DNA from: G023898405 sp964368985
GTDB lineage: Bacteria; Myxococcota; UBA727; JABDBI01
Length of the DNA stretch: 10,164 bases
Assembly (NCBI GenBank): GCA_964368985.1
Contig: CAYJDW010000090.1
Coordinates: 1-10,164 of the forward strand
Direction: 5' to 3'
The notes below the pieces were generated by a model, which did not search any database, was not told the origin of the DNA, and worked only from the letters and a program-made list of their open reading frames with translations. Of the stretch, positions 1 through 6,594 are shown piece by piece (position 1 is the first letter of the stretch; each line of letters begins with the position of its first letter). A program made the position numbers and the translations under genes.

Positions 1-307
1 TTTAATGCAACTATTTGCAATAATTTATATGTGTGATTAGTTAAGCCTTATTGCAGCGCGATGCACATTTGACCGATAAATCTGGAACGTGACATGAAAA
101 AACTCGACCGGAATCGATCGAGCTTTGTCGCAATCTTCGGAGGGACTGTTGATTATTCCATTTCAGATTGCCAAAGCCTTACAGCATTTTGCAAAATACA
201 CGAAGCTTCTTTTTGGTGCTTGAGAGCCCTTAAGGACTAAAAGGCTAAATCTGGATAATTCACGGATCTCAGCATGACAAAGATCCTAAATGAGCCGGGG
301 CACTATA
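1..307. other. spacer with no convincing gene; one weak 48-codon ORF
   Basis: No long ORF is present. A short plus-strand ORF at 94-240 encodes 48 residues (begins MKKLDRNRSSF). A GGA at 84-86 lies seven bases before its ATG, so it could be translated, but it has no recognisable domain and no hydrophobic segment. Around 104-125 there is a short 5-bp inverted repeat (CTCGA/TCGAG) rich in TCGA steps; it could be the end of an upstream transcript, but no T run follows. The rest shows no structure I can support. Confidence 0.3.
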
Positions 308-355
308 TACAACATCAACAATAAAATGCGCTTAATTTGAGCTTATGATGTTGTA
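308..355. promoter_or_regulatory. 10-bp perfect inverted repeat overlapping the promoter of the first gene
   Basis: TACAACATCA at 308-317 is exactly complementary to TGATGTTGTA at 346-355, with a 28-base loop. The right arm covers most of the proposed -35 box (351-356), so it could be an operator half-site pair. It could also be a long-loop hairpin ending an upstream transcript. The loop is long for a terminator and there is no T run. The pairing is seen directly; the role is inferred. Confidence 0.35.
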
Positions 356-378
356 ATTTAATGAGAATATTGTATCAT
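351..378 (+). promoter_or_regulatory. putative sigma-70 promoter for the 423-2021 gene
   Basis: TTGTAA (351-356), a 16-base spacer, then TATCAT (373-378), which matches five of six -10 positions. Initiation near 385 would give a leader of about 38 bases. A second A/T-rich -10-like TATAAA at 386-391 lacks a well-spaced -35. Moderate support only, because the whole region is AT-rich. Confidence 0.4.
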
Positions 379-422
379 ATTTTCATATAAATAATTATGC
401 AAAATTAATCGTGGATTTAGCT

Positions 423-2021
423 ATGTTGTTAAATATTAGAGCTATTGCTTTACTGTCATTCATTTCAGCCATTCCTATCATTGCTGGGAATCAAGATTTT
501 TTAGCCACCCATAAGAAGCTGTTAGCCAATGAAAATAATGATCTTCTTAACAATTTAATGTTTCAAGCCGAAATCTATGTGGCCTATAAAGAAGGCGATC
601 CTGAGCAAAAGATACAGGCTCAGATACAAATGGTCAGGATTATTCAGCAAATGATCAATGATTTTCAGGAAGCTTACCTAGATAAACGACTGAAAAAGCA
701 TGGTGATAAGTATTTAGAATTTAGAGATAAATACAAAAAAGTAGCTAAAAATAATTTTAAGTTTAACTCTTTGATAGATAATGATTTTGATTTATATTTT
801 GCATTATTAATTCGCTTTGATAAACTTCAACAGAATCCATCTTTGATAACCCTTCAAGATATTGAAAAATTTGGGATAATTCTAACGCTCTTATCTCTCG
901 ATGGGAGAGATAACCGAAAATATACCACAGGGCCTTTTACTTTTCATGCAGTAAATTCTTTTTATGGTCCAATTTATGCATCATCATTTTTCACTCAAGA
1001 TAGTAGAGCATTTTTTTATAATTATAGACCAAAGCTAAATTTTGACCAAGTTCAGGGTGGAGTTGAAGAACGTGCTGCCTATTACAGCATGGATTTAACC
1101 AGTGCGATCAATGGACGGGAATACTTAGAAATTGCGCCCTTTTATTCAAAAACAGGGGCTATTGGTCTTGCAACAATGTCTTTTGCCCTTGCTCATGACC
1201 TCATGCCTGTGGGATTTTTCATTGCGCCACCTCCGGAAGTTCATGCAGGCTTTTATGCAGATTTTCCTCTCGGTTTTATAAGGCATGATTACCGACATAT
1301 TAGATTATTAGCTGATTCAATGAGGGATGATATTATACATAAAAACTCCTATTTGAAGAGAATTTATGAGCGTATTCAACTGCAAGATGAAGAGACGAAG
1401 AGAAAAGACTTAGTTTTTCTCTTTTTATTGACCCACGAGTTGACCTTTAGCAGAACGCATCCTTTTATTTCCAGCGGTAAATTCCATAAAATAGGGCAGG
1501 GATATAGTTTTAAATCATACATCCAAGCGAATCCCCATAATTTCTTTCAATCAATTCCTCGAGCCACTAACGCGGCAAAGTACGCTCTCCATGAAAACAT
1601 TGATAAAGTCACCCCAAAATATTTTTATCTCCTTGATCTGGAGGATGTGGCGCTGTTAATTGGCGAAATTGATGCAGATTTCACCAAAAATAAGGGGCTG
1701 CTCGAGCCAAGCACTTGGGGGGATTTTAAGGAATTTAAACAAGCGGTCCGCGAAAAGTTATTTGAGCTTTTCAAAGACTTTAAATCCCGTCACCATGAAT
1801 ACAAAAAAAGTAGTCATGGATATACGACTAAAGCCCTTTTTGCGAGACACATTAACCTTTCCTTGACGATAGAAGAATATAAAAAATCTAAAGCCAATTA
1901 TTGGAATAGTCAGTCACCGAATGAGGCCCAAAGGATGGCCAGCATTTACGAGCAAGCTCGAGCGAAGTTGACCATCATGCAAAGAGATATTATCAATGAG
2001 AAATTGAGAAATAATTATTGA
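423..2021 (+). CDS. exported protein of unknown family with HDxxH and THEL motifs
   Basis: About 532 residues; the family is not recognised. The start is placed at ATG 423: a GGA lies seven bases upstream and the product opens with a typical Sec signal peptide (MLLNIRAIALLSFISAIPII, then AGN). The in-frame GTG at 411 is an alternative that adds four residues but has no ribosome site. After the signal come a charged, mostly helical region (about residues 30-150), then a mixed segment with aromatic-rich stretches. In GTG-based numbering, H292-D293-x-x-H296 occurs in a conserved-looking stretch (PLGFIRHDYRH) and T341-H342-E343-L344 follows 50 residues later. Such His/Asp/Glu clusters can bind metal, so a periplasmic or secreted hydrolase is possible, but I see no named catalytic signature. 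The C-terminal 100 residues are Lys/Glu-rich and helical. It has its own promoter. Downstream lies a nuclease-like remnant on the other strand. Confidence 0.85.
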   Translation: MLLNIRAIALLSFISAIPIIAGNQDFLATHKKLLANENNDLLNNLMFQAEIYVAYKEGDPEQKIQAQIQMVRIIQQMINDFQEAYLDKRLKKHGDKYLEFRDKYKKVAKNNFKFNSLIDNDFDLYFALLIRFDKLQQNPSLITLQDIEKFGIILTLLSLDGRDNRKYTTGPFTFHAVNSFYGPIYASSFFTQDSRAFFYNYRPKLNFDQVQGGVEERAAYYSMDLTSAINGREYLEIAPFYSKTGAIGLATMSFALAHDLMPVGFFIAPPPEVHAGFYADFPLGFIRHDYRHIRLLADSMRDDIIHKNSYLKRIYERIQLQDEETKRKDLVFLFLLTHELTFSRTHPFISSGKFHKIGQGYSFKSYIQANPHNFFQSIPRATNAAKYALHENIDKVTPKYFYLLDLEDVALLIGEIDADFTKNKGLLEPSTWGDFKEFKQAVREKLFELFKDFKSRHHEYKKSSHGYTTKALFARHINLSLTIEEYKKSKANYWNSQSPNEAQRMASIYEQARAKLTIMQRDIINEKLRNNY

Positions 2022-2028
2022 TAAAAAA

Positions 2029-2317
2029 TTAAGGAAAAATCCTTCTCACCGTTGCAGAAACCGGATTGTGATCGGAAAGACACCCGGCGGGCGGGGCGTT
2101 TCCTCTTTGACCCTTTTTAAATAAGTCACCAAGTATAATATCAGCCTCTACGGCAATCGCTTCTTTTAGAAGTTTTAATTTAAAAGTTAAGTGGTGACGA
2201 ATTGCTTCTTAATTGCAGGCCTGGGAAATAAGAGGCCAAATTACCCATTGAGTCTTCTTTGGTAAAGAGAATATTTGTATCTAACTGGCCCCACATTCTT
2301 TCGAGTCCAGCGAGGTG
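2029..2317 (-). pseudogene. 3' remnant of an endonuclease/exonuclease/phosphatase-family gene
   Basis: Two overlapping minus-strand frames read as coding but are broken by a frameshift. The upstream piece (2317 to 2180, 45 codons) contains GLERMWGQLDTNILFTKED. The downstream piece (2208 to 2029, 59 codons) reads EAIRHHLTFKLKLLKEAIAV, then EADIILGDLFKKGQRG, and ends CLSDHNPVSATVRRIFP followed by TAA. The S-D-H-N-P-V string near a C-terminus is the hallmark catalytic end of the DNase I-like endonuclease/exonuclease/phosphatase fold. The frames switch near 2190-2210. Upstream, the other frames are full of stops, although a short open piece (VFTLNFDPKVFL) near 2318-2354 may continue the gene past a poly-T run. 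The catalytic N-terminal part is missing. I infer a decayed gene; two real small ORFs are less likely. Confidence 0.6.
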
Positions 2318-2396
2318 TTACAAAAAAACCTTAGGATCGAAATTGAGTGTAAAGACAATGGTGGTTTACATTACAATTCAACCAGTAAGGCTACAG

Positions 2397-2415
2397 GCCC
2401 AAGTCGTTTAAAAGC
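2397..2415. repeat. intergenic repeat core, copy A
   Basis: GCCCAAGTCGTTTAAAAGC is identical to 9065-9083 except for one base, and related to 8012-8031. Only the core is kept here; the flanking GC-rich arm seen in the other two copies is not recognisable. It lies just before the promoter of the 2486-4165 gene. Confidence 0.5.
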
Positions 2416-2426
2416 ATATTTACTCC

Positions 2427-2455
2427 TTGCACACAACTTGCGCACACATTATAAT
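2427..2455 (+). promoter_or_regulatory. sigma-70 promoter for the glycosyltransferase-like gene
   Basis: TTGCAC (2427-2432), a 17-base spacer, and a perfect TATAAT (2450-2455). Initiation is expected near 2462, 24 bases before the ATG at 2486. This supports the 2486 start and excludes a longer in-frame reading from 2315, which would begin upstream of the transcript. Confidence 0.65.
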
Positions 2456-2485
2456 CAATTGTATAAATTTAATCAAAGGTTAATT

Positions 2486-4165
2486 ATGAAATCATATATT
2501 TTGTTATTCTTCTATATGGTTGATTTTTTTTACTGTTTTTTGATACAAGCTCACTCTATAGAACCAAAAGATTTAGAAGTTCTTCAAGGAAATGCCATAA
2601 AGCCTGTAGTGAATATTGTGGTGCCCCCCGATGGTCTGGGTGGATTTGGCGATCTTACTTCTAATTTATATATGGCCGAAAAACTCGTAGAACAAGGATT
2701 TAATGCTAATGTTTTTATTCCTGATTCATTTCAAGATAAATTTAGAATTTTGTCCATTTTAAATAACATTGATTTCGCCAGTTTTTTTTGGGGCAATAGA
2801 GAGAATATTAATTATTTTTCTATACCCAAACAGGGTACTAAAGTTTCAGGAATAGATTTTTGTGAAGCTTTACCTGAATCGTCACCTTTTACCAGCTATG
2901 TGAGTTTTTCTTCTCTAGATCTTAATACTCCTTATAAAGCTAAAGAAACTAAACATTCTTTACCTTGTTTTATTAAAAATAAATCCTTTCCAAATGCTGC
3001 TATTTTTAGTGAATACATCGGAGTGGCCGAGTATTTAGGAAAAATTATTAAAAAATCCCAAAAACCTAGCCCTTTTTTGGCTTGGAACAATATCAATGGC
3101 GTCGTTCTTCCTACCGGCCCTCTTAGCTTAGGAATGTATATTTCACCGAATAAGCCTTTGATTGCTAAGCAAAAAAATGATATTATTCGAGAATTTTTTG
3201 ATGTTTCTGTCTTAAAATCAAAACTCAGTTTTTCCTATACCGCTAGTTATGACGCTGCCAGTATTTATTTAGAAGCTCTAAATGATTTTGCTAATAAAAA
3301 TCAAGATACAACTTTTTTCCTCATAGCTAAACATAGACCCCAAATTGCCTTAGCTAAGAATTTACATGTGGAGACGATCCCTAACCTGAGTTTTCAAAAA
3401 ACCAAGGAGATTATTGCCTCAAGTGATTTTCCCCTAATGGTAACTGGGGACATGAGCCTTACGCTTGCTATGGATTATGAAAAAGAATTTTTTTACGAAG
3501 CTCTCAATCACAAATTTCGTATGGAAGAAAATCTTCGCCTGTTTGACCAACTTAAAGAATTGCCGGATCTTTCAATCCCAGCTGAACGAGTACAAGTTCA
3601 TAGTTTAGGCAGCTCAGCTACTCACGAAATCAAACCCATGAAGAGAGAAAAGCTAAAAGAGATGGTCATTAATACCCTGCAATGGTTTTCCAATAATCCG
3701 AGCTATATGTCAGATGGCATAAATGCCATAAGAGCTCATCTCTCTCTACCGGCAAAGTTTTCAAATAGTATGTCCGCACTCCTAGATAACAATCCCGCAA
3801 TGTTATGGGGCCAAATGCCTATCTCTAGCCTCGACGGTCTTTGGGAGAAATCAATAGATTTGTGGTTGAAATCAAAAAAATACGAGAAAAATTTTGCGCT
3901 TAATCTTGCTTCAACGAGCCGCATTAATGTCCTTAAGGACCTCTATGAAAATCAAATAGGCTTTCATTTAATTTGGGCAGATGGCACTAGCGATGCTCAA
4001 AATCATTTTAATCTTTTGTGGGAAAAATATAAATTAGCCCCTTATTCTTGGGAAGCCCAAGAAGAAATAATTCCAGAAATTGGTGATTTGTTGTTTAAAC
4101 TTAAACCTAATTTAATAAAACTCGAACTTGAATCAGATACAGCAACAAGACTCAAGCCTATCTAA
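2486..4165 (+). CDS. exported glycosyltransferase-B-like protein
   Basis: 559 residues. The start at ATG 2486 has AAAGG (2475-2479) six bases upstream and gives a signal peptide (MKSYILLFFYMVDFFYCFLI, then QAHS). Residues 43-78 (NIVVPPDGLGGFGDLTSN, then LYMAEKLVEQGFNANVFI) look like the first beta strand and glycine-rich acceptor loop of a GT-B glycosyltransferase, of the kind with a GxGD sequence before a helix. Residues 275-343 look like the second Rossmann domain: TTFFLIAKHRP, VETIPNLSFQKTKEIIAS, then MVTGDMSLTLAM and FFYEALNHK, where GT-B enzymes bind the nucleotide sugar (T-G-D-M-S-L). The C-terminal 200 residues are helical and unassigned. A signal peptide is unusual for this fold, since nucleotide sugars are cytoplasmic in bacteria; it could act inside a host, or the hydrophobic segment could be an anchor. 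No substrate can be named. It converges with the lipoprotein gene, 58 bases apart. Confidence 0.8.
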   Translation: MKSYILLFFYMVDFFYCFLIQAHSIEPKDLEVLQGNAIKPVVNIVVPPDGLGGFGDLTSNLYMAEKLVEQGFNANVFIPDSFQDKFRILSILNNIDFASFFWGNRENINYFSIPKQGTKVSGIDFCEALPESSPFTSYVSFSSLDLNTPYKAKETKHSLPCFIKNKSFPNAAIFSEYIGVAEYLGKIIKKSQKPSPFLAWNNINGVVLPTGPLSLGMYISPNKPLIAKQKNDIIREFFDVSVLKSKLSFSYTASYDAASIYLEALNDFANKNQDTTFFLIAKHRPQIALAKNLHVETIPNLSFQKTKEIIASSDFPLMVTGDMSLTLAMDYEKEFFYEALNHKFRMEENLRLFDQLKELPDLSIPAERVQVHSLGSSATHEIKPMKREKLKEMVINTLQWFSNNPSYMSDGINAIRAHLSLPAKFSNSMSALLDNNPAMLWGQMPISSLDGLWEKSIDLWLKSKKYEKNFALNLASTSRINVLKDLYENQIGFHLIWADGTSDAQNHFNLLWEKYKLAPYSWEAQEEIIPEIGDLLFKLKPNLIKLELESDTATRLKPI

Positions 4166-4205
4166 AATCATGGAGCAATTCATGAGTATCAACGTTTTAC
4201 ATTAG

Positions 4206-4224
4206 AGAAGCATTTAGGGCTTCT
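4206..4224. terminator. weak hairpin between convergent genes
   Basis: AGAAGC (4206-4211) pairs with GCTTCT (4219-4224) around a 7-base loop, in the 58-base gap between convergent stops at 4165 and 4224. The stem is short and neither strand has a clear T run, so it is at best a weak shared terminator. Confidence 0.25.
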
Positions 4225-6239
4225 TATGGCAATTCCGCAGAAAAGGATCTAATCAACAACGCCGGTGTAAATAGGGTTATATTTGCAATAAAATTATTTT
4301 CAAAAGTTGTGGGCATATTACCAACTAATTCACTTGGGAAAGGGCTAGATGCAGGAAGTCCACCCGTTGTACTTTGTAATTTATATAATGAATAACTAGG
4401 TAGTGATGAGGATGCAAACTGTGTAGTGCCCCATAGAACGCCATTTAAATCAAATACCGACCACAATTGTCCAGGTGGTTGAGGTGTAATAGGACTAATA
4501 ATTGACCCCGTTGTATTATTATTAATGCCTGCAAAATCAACAGTAAACGAATTTCCAGGACGATAGGTCGCATATATAAAGTTATTGAAGATTTGTAGAC
4601 CATTACCCGAATTTTGAAGATTTGAAGTATTTATACTGGTCACAGTAATATTTCCACTACTGTCTATTGTATTAACTTTATAATCATAGCCTGAGGGATC
4701 ATTATTTACGGCGTAGTAGAATAAATTGTTTGCTACATTATAAGTAACCTGCGGATTTAAATTGATGTAAATTGTATTATTTACGGAAAAAGGAGATACC
4801 GTTAATAAATCCGGGAATGTGACACTATATAAATACATATTGTCAACACTGGTAGAAGAATCAAAATCGCTTAATGCAACAAATATTTTACTTGAAGCAG
4901 GATCCAGTGTTGCGCTAATAAAATATTTATCCGCATATCCCGCTATAGTTCCAAACGGTACATAACTAATATTATTTGGATCACTATAATCTATTGAAAC
5001 AACATTATGAATAATTGATCCAACAGTGCCAACATCTAAAATAGCATACAAACTGGTCGTCAGCGTCGTCAGAGTAGTACTGCCAGATACGGCTTCAAAG
5101 GTAGCACTGATGCTGGTGCTGCCTGAACCCACTGAAGTAGCCAAACCATTAGAACCAGCAGCATTGGAAATTGTTGCAATACCAGGAACAGAAGAAGCCC
5201 AGCTTACTGACGTGGTTAGGTCTTCGGTTGTGCCATCAGAAAAAGTGCCTGTCGCAATAAATTGTTGGGTAGTACCAGCAGCGATGCTGGGATTTGGTGG
5301 TGTTAGGGCAAGTGAAACTAAAACGGGATTAGTTACGGTTAAAGTCGTATTGCCTGATATCGCATCTAGGGTGGCAGTGATAATTGAAGTTCCTAGAGAT
5401 AGGCCAGTAGCCAACCCCTGGGTCCCTTCGGCATTGGAGACAGTCGCGACGCCGCTCATAGAAGAACTCCACGCTACTTGCGAGCTTAAGTCGTGCGTGG
5501 TGTCATCTGAAAAAAACCCAGTTGCCGTAAATTGCCCTGTCAAACCGTTAGCGATACTAGGGTTGGTCGGAGTTACTTCAATAGACACCAGAACTGGACT
5601 GGTTACTGTCAAGGGGAAGCTTGCTGATATGGCACCAAGGGCTGCAGTGATTTCCGTAAAGCCCACAGCTATAGATGTAACCAATCCCTGAGAACCTGGC
5701 GCATTAGATACAATAGCCACAGCTGTATTAGAAGAGCTCCACAACACTGACGAAGTTATATCTTCAGTACTACCATTTATGTAGGTGCCGATGGCAATGA
5801 GCTGAAGTTGGGTGCCAAGCGCAATACTGGTTTGGATCGCCACACTAATGTTAATGGAAACAAGTTCGCCGGATGCTCTACAAAAGTCATCTACACAAAT
5901 AAAATCCCTGGGACAGTCCGCATCGGCTCTACAAAAATCATCATCGTCATCTCCTCCGTCATCACGCCCATGGCGATCGGAAACGGAAACGGCTGGAAAG
6001 CCCATCGGTGGAGGAATAAGAATCGGAGGCGGTGGATTTGCCGGAATATTCCCGACTTGCACATTTGGATCGACCGCCTGATTATTAGAAAGGCCAGGGG
6101 TTCCTTGGGGTTCATCTGCATCTTGAGTCCCGGTGATGGGGGAGTCGAATTGCCCCTCGCTTGAAGCACTACAACTTATGAAGGCCAGTATAATTGGTAT
6201 GAATAAGCCTAGTGTCAAACATTTTTTCCAAGTACTCAC
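4224..6239 (-). CDS. lipoprotein with three Big_2-like Ig repeats and a beta-rich C-terminal domain
   Basis: 671 residues from GTG 6239, supported by GGAGAGG (6249-6243) just upstream. MSTWKK plus a hydrophobic stretch and FISC-S gives a type II signal with lipidated Cys23. Next come a low-complexity linker with Pro runs (69-78), an Asp/Gly-rich stretch (88-101), and a four-Cys module (C103, C109, C115, C120; F-C-R-A-D-A-D-C-P), the sort common in secreted proteins of Myxococcota and relatives. Three tandem repeats of about 90 residues follow (about 126-213, 217-303, 307-391), each starting LVSI/LVSL and carrying TNPSIA, QFTATG, D-L, W-S-S and ATVSNA-type strings, as in bacterial Ig-like group 2 domains. 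Residues about 398-671 are rich in Asn, Tyr and Ser with repeated short beta-strand patterns (KIFVAL, NLFYYAV, NFIYATY, GVLWGTT), suggesting a beta-propeller-like domain. Likely surface-exposed, for adhesion or binding; the ligand is unknown. Confidence 0.88.
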   Translation of the reverse strand: MSTWKKCLTLGLFIPIILAFISCSASSEGQFDSPITGTQDADEPQGTPGLSNNQAVDPNVQVGNIPANPPPPILIPPPMGFPAVSVSDRHGRDDGGDDDDDFCRADADCPRDFICVDDFCRASGELVSINISVAIQTSIALGTQLQLIAIGTYINGSTEDITSSVLWSSSNTAVAIVSNAPGSQGLVTSIAVGFTEITAALGAISASFPLTVTSPVLVSIEVTPTNPSIANGLTGQFTATGFFSDDTTHDLSSQVAWSSSMSGVATVSNAEGTQGLATGLSLGTSIITATLDAISGNTTLTVTNPVLVSLALTPPNPSIAAGTTQQFIATGTFSDGTTEDLTTSVSWASSVPGIATISNAAGSNGLATSVGSGSTSISATFEAVSGSTTLTTLTTSLYAILDVGTVGSIIHNVVSIDYSDPNNISYVPFGTIAGYADKYFISATLDPASSKIFVALSDFDSSTSVDNMYLYSVTFPDLLTVSPFSVNNTIYINLNPQVTYNVANNLFYYAVNNDPSGYDYKVNTIDSSGNITVTSINTSNLQNSGNGLQIFNNFIYATYRPGNSFTVDFAGINNNTTGSIISPITPQPPGQLWSVFDLNGVLWGTTQFASSSLPSYSLYKLQSTTGGLPASSPFPSELVGNMPTTFENNFIANITLFTPALLIRSFSAELP
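5067..5864 (-). repeat. three tandem Ig-domain coding units of about 270 bp
   Basis: The DNA encoding residues 126-391 of the lipoprotein is three in-frame diverged units with a period of 90-91 codons. Units two and three are closest (shared stretches encoding TPxNPSIA, QFxATG, ATxSNA and GLAT); unit one is more diverged. The number of units could vary between strains by recombination. Confidence 0.75.
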
Positions 6240-6331
6240 CAGCCTCTCCAGTTGTTAAAATGCTACACCGTTTACCTCAACAAAAAACTCTATTAACTTA
6301 CAATTAAAGAATAATATTTTCGCTGAAGTAG

Positions 6332-6340
6332 ATTGTATCA
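6332..6340 (-). promoter_or_regulatory. possible extended -10 promoter for the lipoprotein gene
   Basis: On the minus strand TGA-TACAAT (6340 to 6332) is an extended -10 element with five of six core matches. No good -35 is present at 17 bases, which extended -10 promoters tolerate. Initiation near 6325 would leave an untranslated leader of about 85 bases before the GTG at 6239. Confidence 0.35.
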
Positions 6341-6373
6341 TTAAATCACATGTGGCTTTTGATAGCTAATAAT

Positions 6374-6446
6374 CGCCGTGTGCGGTGCCCGTCCTCGAAG
6401 CTCGAAGGCACGCCCAGCCACCGAGGTTGCCAAGGACCGGCAACCC
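6374..6446. other. GC-rich structured island of unknown origin
   Basis: About 70 bases markedly richer in G and C than both flanks. It contains GTGCC/GGCAC (6385-6389 with 6407-6411) enclosing a doubled CTCGAAG-like heptamer, then GGTTGCC (6425-6431) with GGCAACC (6439-6445) around a 7-base loop. On the minus strand one frame is open across it (WQPRWLGVPSSFEDGHRTRR). It may be a mobile-element scar, a REP-like sequence or part of a structured RNA; I cannot decide. Confidence 0.4.
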
Positions 6447-6530
6447 TTTAATGCTTCTATAGTGGCCCTCGAAAATTCTTTTTTGCAAGATAATGCAGAA
6501 AGAAATAAACTTATCTATAAAGCACGAAGA

Positions 6531-6571
6531 ATAAAGCCCATGGTTGCTCTCGGTGCAACCATGGGCTTTAT
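6531..6571. terminator. strong 17-bp hairpin after the deaminase gene, probably bidirectional
   Basis: ATAAAGCCCATGGTTGC (6531-6547) pairs perfectly with GCAACCATGGGCTTTAT (6555-6571) around a TCTCGGT loop. It begins 24 bases past the TAG stop at 6595-6597. On the minus strand the stem ends in GGGCTTTATTCTTC, a short T-rich tail that fits an intrinsic terminator. It separates the deaminase gene from the same-strand lipoprotein gene, so the two are probably not co-transcribed. Confidence 0.75.
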
Positions 6572-6594
6572 CGTTGAGACATTGCCAAAGAATC

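Noticed and set aside
2031..2044. AAGGA/TCCTT hairpin as terminator of the first gene
   Set aside because: The stem is only 5 bp with no T run, and it coincides with the end of the nuclease remnant's coding sequence.
2315..2485. 57-codon N-terminal extension of the glycosyltransferase-like gene
   Set aside because: It precedes the TATAAT promoter and would bury a good signal peptide inside the protein; ATG 2486 has a ribosome site.
5026..5691. 221-codon plus-strand ORF opposite the lipoprotein
   Set aside because: It is antisense to the Ig repeats; its length follows from the repeated codon pattern of the real gene, and its product is Val/Pro/Ala-biased with no domain.
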